Positions 44,463-56,142 are shown, numbered from the stretch's first letter. The stretch is 64,000 nt of DNA from Albugo candida (GCA_905220665.1 CAJNAR010000156.1:124001-188000); one strand, 5' to 3'. Notes: generated by a model from the letters alone, not told the origin. A program made the numbers and translations.

Positions 44463-46130
44463 CTAAATCGTAGCAATTGAATTCCGAGATGTTCTATGTG
44501 TTTTGTCCACCATACCAAGATTGTACCAAACGTTCTGTGTACTCGGATTTCGAGTAGCAGCTTCATAACGTAATTCTTGTCGCAGTGAAATCACATCGGT
44601 TGTTCCATGTAGTGATGACGCCGTTGAAAAACATTCAAATCTGATATTGTAATGCTCCAATCCATTCGGTGCCACATTTGCAATATGTGTTTTCACCGAA
44701 AAAATGTTCTTTCCCATTGAACCATTTTCCCATGTCGATGTGGTGCGATAGTGAATATACTTATCGACTTGTGTGGTCCAAAAGAAGGTTGGATGAGTTG
44801 TAATAATTTTGTCGAGGCATTTGTCTAATCGGCAAGAATAATTCTTGACGCAACTGATGCGAACTACTGAAGGTATTGAATACGTTGTAGCTTTATTCGT
44901 CCCACCAAAATAAGAACTTGTAGTCCACCACCTTGTCGGCGAAGATATTAAAATTCTTTCCTGAGTAGGTGGACGTGTTTCAGATCTTTCTTGTGTTTCC
45001 GACCAAGCACAAATCGATTGCACAACGATTACCACTGTCGAGTAGTATCTGCTTGTATGTCCACGTGCATCTTATAATGCCACAGACGTGATAAAATGAT
45101 CGTCTCCGCAACTAGTAGTCGACCACGAACAGTTCGTGCACGTGCACGTCGAAACCATGCATCAAACCCATCACAAAAACGCTTTTCGAGAGTCGAGATA
45201 ACCATCGAATGAGTCAGCGTCTGGCCGAACGGGATAACCAAATAGAATGCTCCGGACCCATTATGGTCAAATTAGGAATACGTGGATACGGCATGGCCGG
45301 ATACAACGAGAGGAAAGATGATTTGCTGAAGTTGAATTTCGCACCAGATCGGTCGCAATAGACTTGAACGAGTTTGAGCTGCGTCAAGACACCATTTTGT
45401 GTCTATGAAAGCACTGCCGAATCGTCCGCAATAAATACTTCAGTTGCGACAGTCGTGCCATTGATCCAAATGCCATCTACTTCATGTTGTCGAAGTAAAC
45501 TCCCATAGGTTCGATCGTTATCAGAAAAAGTAAAAAGACGGTGTGATATTTCCATTGATCATCAACTTCTCCTTCGTGTTATCGTACTGTACGGAACACG
45601 AACCCAGTCGATAAATCCTTTTCCAACGCCCATTTTTTTTCTAAAACGCAAAAATGTACGCCCAATTGACTTGATCATAAACTTTTCTTAAGTCGATAAA
45701 AGTCGCATATGCTTCCTCAATACGATAAGGACGAAGTCTTGGATGTCGGTGAGATGTCGAATATGGTGATAAATTGACCTTCCCCGCACAATTTGTTTTT
45801 GATCTTGATGGATCTATTTTGGCAAAAACCGTTGCGACCTTACGTCAATACTTTGTAAGTACTTTCACATCCACGCAAAGCAGTGCGAACGGTCGATAGT
45901 TGCCAGGATTACCACGTAATCCTTTTTTGTGCAATAATGGGATTACCGGGTGACGTTGTCATCGAAGTAAGATACCTCTTTACAGCTGATATTCGAAAAC
46001 GATCTTTAGACACTAGCCAAACGTTTCCGGACCAAGCTAATAAAATGCAGCTGGTAGTCCATCCATACCTGGAGAAAAACAACTCCGCATGTGCTTGATC
46101 ACTTCCGCCATCTCGGTCGTACTTAAGTGA
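44463..46130 (-). pseudogene. LINE B reverse transcriptase, decayed
   Basis: VFIADDSAVLS (about 45,447-45,415) is the catalytic box with both Asp present (I for F). RRARARTVRGRLLVAETIIL and SRLWHYKMHVDIQADTTRQW lie at 45,180-45,029. LISSPTRWWTTSSYFGG and later frames to 44,463 parallel LINE A 19,230-19,740. The N-terminal RT blocks (46,100-45,500) are visible only in pieces. More broken than copy A. Confidence 0.7.
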
Positions 46131-46639
46131 GTTGAGAAACGGTCTTGCTTTGATGAGGCAAGGGAAACTTGAATCGAATCCATAGCTTTTTTTTATTTTT
46201 GCACATGCACAGTTGACCGAATCCAGTAGCATTTTTGGATTTTTGAACATGGATTAGCTGAGTTGGTCTCAGAGCTTAAATATATAGAGTCCATTACACC
46301 TACCCCAATGATCCCTGAATTCGTCAATAATCTCCCTCGGGTTCGATGTCACGGTACCACAATTTTGGTGACATTTTTGATCGACACGCGACGACAAGAA
46401 CTATTCGGAGGGCGAAAAAACTGCTCGGAAAAGTGTTCCATATACTTCACGTCATGGGCGAAGCTCTCACCTTGCTTGTATCTGGCATTGTTTTCGACCT
46501 AAATTCTGAATTGCTCGAGACTCGATTCGTAAAAATACTGTGACTCATTGGTGTCCTGAGTACGATATCGAGCTGATGCGACTTCCAAAACACGCCAACT
46601 AGACTCAACATCATGTCGCCTATCTTGTGCAACCTTGTT

Positions 46640-47521
46640 TTTTAATTCCCCGAAGCTGTTTCTTGATTTTCGCCTTCCAGCTTTCCAAGATTTTTCCGGG
46701 ATTCGAACTTGCCCGCAACTGTTCGAGCCTCAAATTTGCTCTCAATTATGATTGCTTCGACAACTTCAGGATATTCAAATAGTCGTAATGAACATTTCCA
46801 ATATTCTCGACCCGGAGATTGAGTTGGATTGGCAAAAGTTACTTTTTGTGCCAGATGATCTCCTGCATGTCGTGGACGGAAATATTCTGAGGTTTTGTAT
46901 AACATATTGAATATCTCTTCCGACATGCAAATATAATCTAGTCGATTCTTTCGCGTTAATGTTCCTGTAAATACTTTTTTCAGTCGATGTTAGATTTGCC
47001 AAGCGTTTACCACACCCAACTTGGCGAGCCATTCCAAACACGCTACTCGACTTGATTCGTGTCGAATTGTTCCACTCGAAGCATTGATAGATGGATCAGT
47101 GGTGTATTAAAATCATCAAATACGGTGTGTGTTGCGGTCAATTCGAAAGTGTTGGAGATCAATAAGGCATGAAAAAAAACACTCGTTTATCAGCCTTGAC
47201 CGGTTCGTATACATTGTAAATATACACCGGTGCATCGTGATTGAGAAGGCGCAAAACCAAATAGCGCTTCCAAATGCTTCGTTCGTGGAGCTTTTCAACT
47301 GTTGTATAACCGGGAAAGTCCGAACGAAGGATTCTCATGACGCCGCCACTGCGGGTTTGCATCGGATGGAAAGTGTTATGGTCATTGACAAACATTTTGT
47401 GCTTAAATTTGGTATGTAAGAAACACTGAAATGAGTTTAGTTGGTTCTGATCGTAAATTTGGTCTCTACTACAGAACAAATGGACTGTTCTGATAGGATC
47501 TAATTTATAGAATGATGACAA
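46640..47521 (-). pseudogene. LINE B endonuclease (EEP) domain
   Basis: VHLFCSRDQIYDQNQLNSFQ, RILRSDFPGYTTVEKLHERS and LNHDAPVYIYNVYEPVKADK (47,475-47,180), a FDDFNTPLIHL-like block near 47,120, YICMSEEIFNMLYKTSEYF and RPRHAGDHLAQKVTF (46,935-46,830), then GREYWKCSLRLFEYPE. Each block has its LINE A counterpart. GDFN reads DDFN here. Confidence 0.7.
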
Positions 47522-47759
47522 TTGTTATAAAACCCATCGAAATTCACCGTGAGTGCTGAAACATTGTTCCACGTTGAGATAATCGAGGAGCCCTTAGTAT
47601 TCACGCTGAAGTGGACCAGCAATCAACCTCGTTGCACCATCTTTTTTTGAGACGTCAAATGTTGCACTTTCTTCTGAGAAAAAGCTCAGTTTGTCGGAGA
47701 GGTGATATCACCACAGAGAAGTCCTCGCCATTTACCTGCAAACCATTGAGACCAACACT

Positions 47760-50130
47760 TTATACCGACGTCGGAGCGTAAGTAAGTAAACAACAGTGAT
47801 GACCCGGATTCCAGATCACTGGTCCATCGGTGAAATATTGGATCCAGTGATCGTTTGTGTAAAATCTCGGGGCATTAGACATAAATAAAAGTTCCAATAA
47901 GGCGAGATCTTCGGTTTCCCGAGTCAAACCATGAACAGCGTCTGGCACTAACTTCCACCAAGACATCACTTTCTTGAAAATACAGCTCTCTCCGAGAGAA
48001 CTTTTCCAACAATGTGGTGATTCCAACGCGTCGTAAACGTAACATTTCACCGCGATTGTGCGCTCTAAAAAGCGATTGATCAGAATTAGGTGTGCTACTT
48101 CGTCCAGAGTAGGATCGTTCGACTGGATGCAAGAAATAAGCACCCCATTCATGGTGATGGGATGCTCTAGTGCTGCCCGGATGATTTGGTCCAGGTTGGT
48201 ACAGCATTGTACCACATGAGGGATGCACGCACGGCTTGGACCAGCTTGTCTGACGTAGCTGGTGGTGTGCGTTTTTGAAATCGATTTCCATGAGCTTTCC
48301 TATTTCACCATTTCTATTTGGTCGCTCCGCTTTTTACACCGTTTCATGACGATTGTGATAAAATTGTGCCGCCTCTTTCAATCTGGCCACCGCTGCTGGC
48401 ATCCGTGCTTTCACGAGAATAACCTGAAGGCGGTTTCCATTCTCCGGATTGGCAATCGCTTGTATTTCCTCGATCTCTACCTCATAGAATTTCTTCTCGC
48501 TAATTTCGGTAGCGCATGAGGTGGTGCTTCGGAGACCATTTTCTCGAGTGGCAATACCCAATGATGTTACCACTAGTCCATGGCTACTTCAAGGATACAT
48601 CCCTATCCCGCTCCAACCGTGGCTGTGAGTACGACTGACTTGCTAGTTGGAGGATGGTAGAAGATGTTGAAAGTATTTGAATTGCTCTTGCTGCAATTGA
48701 GGTAGAAGTAGAAGAAAAATATATTAAGCATTAACCTTGTATGTTAATGCTACAACATGCATGTGCAACGGCATCACAGACTTGACTATGTCACGTATCA
48801 CATGACGTCCGTCTGGGACCACGTAGTGACCGTCTCTCTTCATCCCATCTTTCACGTTATCACCAATACAGCCGTTCAGATGAGGACGGACTTTACCTGC
48901 GATGGGTCTTGCAGTTGACACCCAAACCCTTGAGGAGCTGTCAGAAAATGATCTGTATTAACCGGAGAGGGCTGCAATAAGGTTGGTGCCCTGTTGGTGG
49001 GATAGTGGGGAGAGTATTGAGCTCCAAGGAGATTTGTTCGGAGAGCTCCCGTTCAGCTTTCCTCGTCTCCAGTTCTTGATTGGGAACTGACTTCATTGCC
49101 TTTTATGGTGCCACCAAGAGTGCCGTTGTCTCTATAGTTTGTATTTGTTGCTTTTTTGTTCTTTGTTCGTGTTGATTCTGATTGTGGTTTTGCTTCTTCT
49201 GTAGCTTGTTGGTTTGTTGTTGCCGTGCTCCAGCGGTGGATACTGCACCCAAATCAAAGCAACAAGGACCCCGCTGACCAAAACGTGATAGTTTGGATGG
49301 GATAGGAGCTTTTTTTTCTCGGACAGAATAAAGCAAATTTCGTATGTAATTTGTTCGCATACTTTACCGATGCGGACTACCTGTGGAGGATACGTAGGAT
49401 TACTAAAGTATACTCTCCACGTCGACATCACGACACCCTTGCACGGCACAGTTTCGCAGAAAGTAGCAAAGTCTACTGGACATCTTAGACTGTGAACGGA
49501 ACGTAAAATCGGGATCCGTTCTTCCTCCGCACCCACTCCAAATATGCAAAGGAATTATTTTGGATTCGAGTTAATCGTATTCCCGAAAAAGTACTGAGAC
49601 CCGAAGATGGTTATCGGCTGGAATTCCAGCAGTTGACAAACATCCTTGGTGGAAACCATCACTCGAAGATTGCCACCAGGCGTCTTCGATACTTGAGCAA
49701 TGGCTCTTCTCTCCAGTAGGCTCCAGAATACTGGATTCTCATGATCCTTCCTAAGGGAAGACACGCTTTTTCTATTTGGTATACGCACCAACGCCTGACC
49801 TGCTTCCAGAATCATAGGATAGGTGGCCTTGGAGACCTTAAAAGGCTTCGCTGCCTTCAATTTTGTTGCCAAGACCGACCACTCTGGATGCTGGCCATCG
49901 GCATACAATTACATGCTAGCCTCGATATCCGAGGCTTCCGGCTTTGGAAGCTCCACGCAAAAAATTCGCCGGAGCTCGAGTCTGGTCCTTGCGCAAGGAC
50001 TCCTTGGACTTGATACATTCAGCCAAAGTGGGACGTTTGGAGTCGTCCACACTTGCAGTTGCCTTTGCCTTTGTTTCACCCTATGACGAGGTGGTGACTC
50101 TACCGCATGTACCACCGGCACCACATCCAC
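47760..50130 (-). pseudogene. LINE B ORF1-like region
   Basis: From the ATG at 50,130, PRHRVKQRQRQLQVWTTPN leads to a stop at 49,909-49,911. After it, HPEWSVLATKLKAAKPFKVS, YPMILEAGQALVRIPN and GGNLRVMVS run to 49,555. Then VVMSTWRVYFSNPTYPPQVV with CEQITYEICF, IPSKLSRFGQRGPCCFDLG (split by a one-base shift at an eight-T run near 49,310), ARQQQTNKLQKKQNHNQNQ (basic, Gln/Asn-rich), LQVILVKARMPAAVARLKEA (48,445-48,370) and PTLDEVAHLILINRFLERT. Probably the LINE ORF1/nucleic-acid-binding protein; no canonical RRM or CCHC motif seen. Confidence 0.5.
48665..48963 (-). repeat. Solo LTR inside LINE B (same family as 3875-4146)
   Basis: On the minus strand it starts GGTTAATACAGATC (can be read as TG to GG mutated) and ends ATACTTTCAACA. 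Flanks GAAGA (48,660-48,664) and GGAGA (48,964-48,968) match at 4 of 5. Shared blocks with the first copy include AAGAGAGACGGTCAC, CGTGACATAGTCAAGT, CACATGCATGTTGTAG and CATACAAGGTTAATGC. Confidence 0.75.
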
Positions 50131-50139
50131 ATCGGTATT

Positions 50140-50406
50140 ACGGTTATTACCCTGTACATCACGCTGGGGATGGGGGTACTTTCCACGTCATCACACTAGA
50201 GTGATGACTCATCAGCAATCATGCAATCACCCAAAACTGGGTGACTCACGTGGTTGCCACGTCAGCACAACTGAACGCTAGCACTCTGGGTTGTGTCGAT
50301 ATGTCGACTTGGACCATTGTTTTCGAGAGGAAAGAGTTGAAAAAGTTGTTTTCGAATTGTTTTGTACTAAATTGGCGGGCTACGTAGTAGCCGGCAAATC
50401 GAGAAG
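50140..50406 (-). promoter_or_regulatory. LINE B 5' UTR with inverted repeats
   Basis: Contains ACGTGG-TTG-CCACGT (50,248-50,262) and, nearby, a TCATCAC...GTGTGATGA pair (about 50,188-50,207). The blocks shared with LINE A (12,929-13,180) mark the region as functional in the ancestor. Confidence 0.6.
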
Positions 50407-50410
50407 TCAC

Positions 50411-50490
50411 GGTCAGGGGCTCATAATAGGATATGGAAGGTAGTTATAAGAACCAGATAAACAGTGTAATGAAATCCTTGGAGATTCATA
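50411..50490 (+). mobile_element. SINE-1, 5'-truncated second copy
   Basis: CACGGTCAGGGGCTCATAAT, AGGTAGTTATAAGAACCAG and ATAAACAGTGTAATGAAATC match the body of the 24 kb SINE (minus strand there, about 24,184-24,115). The tRNA head is absent. It starts at the 5' end of LINE B. Confidence 0.75.
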
Positions 50491-50595
50491 CGGATCTGCG
50501 TATGCGCATCAGCAATGTCTCTCTTCATCTGAAAAGCACGGGTTTAATTCCCCTTTTCTCATGTTAGGCAATACGTTTGGGCATGGTGGGTCTCT

Positions 50596-52986
50596 TCAGT
50601 TCCTGAGTGTGTGTGTCATAAGAGCACGGAGCTCAATAGTACCAGGCCTTAGATGACCAAAACGCTGATGATAGGAGATAGGACTCTCATTTGCACAGCT
50701 TGGCCAGATACAAGTGTAGCTTAAGCTCTCATCAAAATCTCGATAATGCGGCGATGCTCTTAGTTGAGAACAGCACAACACACAGCCATCATGTGATCCT
50801 TTTAACCAATTAAAACACTTCATATCCATTCACAAAAAGCATGCCCTACTCGATATCAACCCTGTAAACAACTTTGGTCTGCGAAGTGGCCGGCAGGCAC
50901 CAAATTCCGTGCTTAATGAGGCGAATATTAAGTACAGACAGCTCAATATAAGTGTATACATCATCAACAAAAGTGTGCATGCACACTGGACCACGTTTCG
51001 TAGCCTTCCATCTCGATGCCGATACACTTTGTTGCGTGCGAAATCTCAGATGAAGACAGCATTGACAACTGAAACCAGTGTCAAAAAATCACCCTTCACC
51101 ATGAAGCGCATCGTCGCTCCCATTGTTAGGAAATTCCCACTTATTTCTCCCACCAGCTCCAGCACTTTCTACTCTAGACTCTTTTCATTTTGCTTTGTCT
51201 CGTCAATTACCAGCTATTTGACCAACTTGACTGCATGTATGGCATCTTCTCGTTTCGGTAACTTACTTCAATAGGTCACTATCAGCCCTTCTATATCACG
51301 ATGAATCATCCTCTAGTCCTTGAAGAAACGAAACGAGTTGCTCAGTATCAGCCAGTTGTTCTGTGATAAACCTGTCGTACTCACCTATGACCAAGTCATT
51401 AGACTCGGGCTGTGCATCCTTTTTGATTTTCAGCAGTCAATTCTTGCCCGACATTACTACCACCTTCAATCTTACTGCATAGAGCAAGAGGTCGTCACAA
51501 GATCGACCTACTTACATTCTCTATGCAAACATCATGATCGGCTGTTTCTTGGAAAAGACAATGCGATACGAGTTTGCCATCTTGTTCATAAAAGTATAAG
51601 ATTCGGTGTCATCCTCTATAAACTAAACGCGCCGAATGAAGTACCTTGAAGCTTTTCACTAGAGAATTATCTAAATCGTGACATCTTGTACTCTTCCGGC
51701 AAACGAAAATGAAACGTTCGTTTAATCAGTTCAGTCTTCACCAGCAAGAGATGTGTACATTGAACAAATCAAGCACTTAGTTCCTTGAAAACTACAGATC
51801 CATCATACGCTCTATCATGATCGTCTCATCGGTGTGATTGACAGAGCTTGGGTCCATTTCGCCCACTGCATGTACTTCCATCGATCTAAAACTGACAATT
51901 ATTTAGCTCCTGTTGGACATTCTGCAGCTCCTTGCCGCAACTCATGAATCTGATAGTGCGTGCGCTGGCGTTCATGTGCAAGCTGGTGCTGCTGATTTTT
52001 TCTGGCATTCGCTCTCTTCTCACGCAGGCAGACGAACCATGTACTCCACTGTCCTCTGAAGTCTGTCGACTGGTTGCGAGATCCGCTATAGCTTCTGGTC
52101 GTGGGGATCGCCTCATAAACCCAATCCACCACCCGTAAAACATGTCACACGGTGCCGCAACTTATCGATCAGTTTGCCACTACGTAGGACCTTGACGAAC
52201 CCCTCAAATGAATCCAATGGTGAGGAATATTTGGCGAGATTCTCCACAATGTCGCCACCTGTAAACGACTCCACAGGACTTTCACATATCTCTCAGCCAT
52301 TCCTGCTAAGTGATGTCCGCGTACATCGAACTTCACGTCCTCGCTCCACAGAAATCCGCTCGCACGTTTGGCGAATGAGATCTGGCGCACAAATCGTTGT
52401 CCCCACGATAGGAACCCTCTACCCAATCCCTGGTACAATTTATTTGCCGTCAAAAGAGTGGATTCTCAGCTTCTTTTGACGCGCGTCTGAAACCCGTGTG
52501 AACTGCGTACCAAGCGCCGGCCCCCGCTGTTGTTGCGGTGCCGGGTAGTATGCTGGCGGTTGAACGTAGTGTTGAGGCAGCTCGTGATGTGGAGCCGGTG
52601 CACTCTCGACGTTAGCCGCGTCTTGTCTATATCCGCGTTGCCTAGTTCCAAAGTAGGTAGCCGGTGGCACTTGTGAAAAGGCTTCCGGGGGTAGCGTTAA
52701 GTCCAACGTCTCCCTACTCCTGGCCCTGCTTTGCCTAATGATCGAGCCGAATACGCTTGCCTCTCGATCTTTTTTCTCCTTCTCGGGCTGTCGCTCTTGT
52801 GGTGCCTCCATACGATCCATGCTTAGCGTGAAACTTGTTAGAAGCTGAATTAATTTTTTTCCTGCATAACTTTTGGCTCTGGGTCATCACCTGACTCCCT
52901 CTCAATTGCCCTCTTCACCAGTGACTCTTTTGTGATCCGTGTTGCCGTTTTCGTCAGCATCAACGGTGTAACCCGTTGGGCCCATA
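50596..52986 (-). pseudogene. Copia-3 gag and start of pol, truncated
   Basis: The gag ATG at 52,986 (MGPTGYTVDADENG, stop after 27 codons) lies in the primer site. Later gag frames: DLTLPPEAFSQVPPATYFG and a Pro/Gln-rich stretch with YYPAPQQQRG (52,700-52,510), KKLRIHSFDGK, YQGLGRGFLSWGQRFVRQIS, ASGFLWSEDVKFDVRGHHLA with GMAERYVK (52,465-52,240), the pattern of an oomycete Copia gag. Pol is reduced to a GAG-pre-integrase piece, ISYHQRFGHLRPGTIELRAL (about 50,685-50,625). Integrase, RT and the other LTR are missing: the element ends at SINE-1/LINE B. The right side was opened by MULE-5. Confidence 0.65.
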
Positions 52987-52990
52987 ATCT
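52978..52990 (-). promoter_or_regulatory. Primer binding site of Copia-3
   Basis: The minus strand reads GATTATGGGCCCA, one or two changes from the GGTTATGAGCCCA of Copia-1 and Copia-2. Its ATG (52,986-52,984) is the gag start. Confidence 0.55.
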
Positions 52991-53039
52991 TTTAGTTTGA
53001 TAGGAATGAATTCGAGAAAAAAGTTAGTGTAATAAAAAA

Positions 53040-56000
53040 GGGAATTGCTGCGGACACATCCAAGTTTGGCTGCGGACAAACCCCTAGAACTAGAAATTAC
53101 ATATATACCCCTTAAATTGTACCATCTATTAAGTAAATTAACAAGTCTATCTAACCCTAAAAATAGAAATTACAAACATACTCCCTACTTTCGTACCGCC
53201 ATGTCAGCTGCTCTCAAGTTCACTTCTAGCTGGTGGCAGTAACACCATAAGAAAAGCTGAAGTTATTTCAAGCAAAGTAAAAGTGGCCTAGTGTGCAGAC
53301 ATTTCTGAAAAGAAAAAGTTCATGCACGATTGCCCTGTATTAATTTGCGCTCTTTGCTGATGCTAACGAAGCTCTCTGTAAAGCCTGAAGTTTATGTGGC
53401 ATATTGGCCCGAAACACATTAGCTGGTGGTGCACCTCCACTAATAGCCCTCCCTTGAGCAGGTACACAAATGTAGTAGGATGTAAAAATGTCACAGGAAT
53501 AACCAATCAGTTGGTTCAGGTGTGTAGGTACGCAAAAATGACACCATTGTCTGATCATCTCGCCACATGTTCCCGCCAAGAATTGGTTGTATAGATTTGC
53601 GTAGGTCTCAATTCTCTTCAAAAATATCGCCCTTCTGGCATGAAAGATTACAGAAGGAGATATTAACATAATTTGAAATAATTATCCTTGATTCAGCTAC
53701 CAGCTTTGACAGGTAAACTCCTTTGATTGGGATGACTCACCTCTGCAGCCAAGTCCCTGGTCTTCTCCTCAACAATTTTGTCATTAGCTGGATTGCTTGT
53801 TGTATTATGAAATATCAACAGAAAAAGTAAGTAGATGAATCAAACAATACCATTCCAAACTGAGGCCCTACATATCTGTCGCAATTTTCAAACGTTGTTT
53901 TATTATGTCCCCGCTTGCCACAAGCTAGGCATTTAATTTTCTTTTTTTCAGGCTAACGGTACTCAAAGGCTGATGGATCACGCTTGTTTGATTTTATAGA
54001 TTGCTTTTGAGCAGATCGCCCACGCGCTTTGGCGGAAAGTGGGGGAAGAATGTCCTACTCAGCCAAAATATCTAGCTAACGAGCTTGCTCATGATGAGCA
54101 GCACTATCATACACCCCATGGAGCTCAGAGTGTGTGTCCTCCCAACTATTTATATCTCAATTGCACCGAATTCCGCGGACCCCTTTCACCCATATTTAAT
54201 TGAATGCAGGTAATCTATGTTCAGAGAATCGTTGACATTTGGCCTGTTGTTTCGCTTGCACAGTATGTTGGAAAGGTACGCCAAATGTGACATGTTCAGC
54301 ACAAAGGCAAAGCTTGGGGAGTGATTTTCCGGCTTTCTGTAATGCTTTTACTGCCTTCAACTGGATGAAAATCTAGAAAAATAGATGACGGGCACAAATG
54401 TGAGACTTTCTCATTTTATGACCTGCTGCAAAAAAAAGTATCACAACTTTTCGATGGCGAAGCTGGACAGCACACGCCCAAGAAGCTGAACAAGGATATC
54501 CTGGTATTTGTGACTTTCCAACTGGTCTCCTGACTCACCATCTCGGATTGCAACAAGCTGGTTTGAAAAGCAATGATAAGTTGTCCTACCACCTGCTGAA
54601 TGTCACCTGTCGACGTGTGGACATATCTTTTGAGGAACGAGTGTGCACCATCAGCTCGAGAGGAGTTGGTCTGTTCGAGATGAAATAATTTCGCTTTTAT
54701 GCCTTAATGAAGTGTTCTTTCCATTGTAGCCAAGTTTCGCGCAGATACGTGATGCACTTTACATGGGATTCCTCACATGGGGTTTTGAAAGTATCCCACA
54801 GATACTTGTGTTTGTTGACTGTAAACAGTGAAGAATAGTGTTCCAATTGGTAATGAATTCATTCCAGACATCCTCGGATGGAAATTCTCTTTTGCAGTTT
54901 TTTTTGCCAATATTTTTATTGATATGCCAAAACAAATCAAGTGAGGAATTCCAGTAAAAACAATTTCCATGGCATTGATCAATGCCTTTAGTCTGTCACA
55001 CTTCCTAGGCAGTAAGGTAGCTTTCCTGATGGCAACGTAATATTCTTGAATTGATGAAGCGCCCATATGTAGTCACCAACCTTTTCTCCTGGTACAAAGA
55101 CCATGGCAGCGGATAGGACTGCTTCATCGGGGTCATACCAACAATATACAAGAAGTGGCATGCTATACCGGCTCGTTTTATATGTGTAGTCAATCACAAA
55201 TACAAGATGGTATTTATCAAGCAGATATTTTGATGCAACGTGACTGGAATAGAGATGGCTTATATGACCTGCTTGGTCTCATTTAGAGCTATGGCGCCAT
55301 TTCTCCCCAGAACTGACCTCATCCATCAAGGCCTTCAATAAGATGTGTGGCCTGCAATGTGCTGCTTTCGAATAGAAGCTTTTGGTTGCTAATGTCCTTT
55401 TTTATGAACGCAACTTGAGGGCCCAGTTGGCATTTGCCCAAGACACTTGTAATTTCTCTTGGTCGATAGTTTCCCATTGCCATCAGAGCTGTTTGTTGCA
55501 GATGCAGTGACGAAACTTTTCTGGCACTGGATGGTCAATGAGGTCAACAGCAATCTCATGGATGTGCTGCTTCGAGCGAACGTCATGAAGCAACCAAACT
55601 CCTTGTTTTAGCCGACCAACCCAGCCAGAGGGGCAATCATGTTGTCGGCTGGAAGATATCCGCTGGCGGGTATCTTCTGCTAATCTCCAGTTATTTCTGT
55701 AAACACCACCCAGGTCGAAACCATTGGATAGTGCATATCGTTTTACTGCCTCATCAATAGCGATGCGAGATTTAAGGGATGTGATTTTCACCAACTTTAT
55801 AGGTACAGTATGTGCAAGTAAAATATCGGAACTGGATTCGTGAAGAGCAGCAGGAGCGAGAGCGGTGGACAAGGTGGGCGGATTGAACAGAGTGGCCTGG
55901 GGAATGGATTAAGGAGTGGCCTGGGGAGTGAATTGGGGATTGGAAGTGCTAGCAGCTGAGAACATGGCACCAGTAGTGGTTGACAGAGTGGTGGACGGAT

Positions 56001-56142
56001 TAGTTTGGAGACCGGAGGTGTAACAGGAGAGACACACTCCTTAATTTACTTAATTGACGGTACCAAAGTAGGAGGTATATTTGTAGTTTCTATTTTTCGG
56101 GATGTGTCCGTAGCAAAACTGGGTGCGTCCGCAGCAACTCCC
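53040..56142. mobile_element. MULE-5, Mutator-like element (autonomous parent of MITE-B)
   Basis: Left end GGGAATTGCTGCGGACACAT, right end (reverse complement) GGGAGTTGCTGCGGACGCAC. Homology runs about 110 bp and includes a partial doubling (TAGAAATTACA units, each followed by a GTACC). Left flank AATAAAAAA and right flank TTAAAAAAA are similar but A-rich, so a target duplication is only suggested. The transposase is on the minus strand. It lies just upstream of Copia-3 gag, so it probably sits in or near that element's LTR. Confidence 0.85.
53750..55872 (-). pseudogene. MULE-5 transposase
   Basis: N-terminal FAR1-like region: AVKRYALSNGFDLGGVYRNN, then SSRQHDCPSGWVGRLKQGVW and IHEIAVDLIDHPVPEKFR (55,740-55,510). 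DDE core: VIDYTYKTSRYSMPLLVYCW (about 55,197-55,140, first Asp) and SVTDRLKALINAMEIVFTG (about 55,006-54,950, second Asp). Where other MULEs have VEGAHS or VESAHS, this copy has SSRADGAHSFLKRYV (about 54,655-54,615), Asp for the catalytic Glu. A zinc knuckle KCLACGKRGHN lies near 53,935-53,900. Frames change at least four times, so it is inactive as it stands. Confidence 0.75.

Larger units (their letters stand above)
44340..50406 (-). mobile_element. LINE copy B (same family as LINE A), near full length, minus strand
   Basis: The 5' end at 50,406 (CTTCTCGATTTGCCGGCTAC on the minus strand) and the 3' stop near 44,340 coincide with those of LINE A. The order is 5' UTR (50,406-50,140), ORF1-like (50,130-47,760), endonuclease (47,521-46,640), RT (about 46,100-44,463). 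A solo LTR (48,665-48,963) interrupts it. Without that, it is about 5.77 kb, close to LINE A without its inserted element (about 5.70 kb). Confidence 0.8.

Noticed and set aside
48724..48921. A 65-codon minus frame that looks conserved with 3960-4090
   Set aside because: The conservation is explained by the shared solo LTR; the frame is not open in the other copy.
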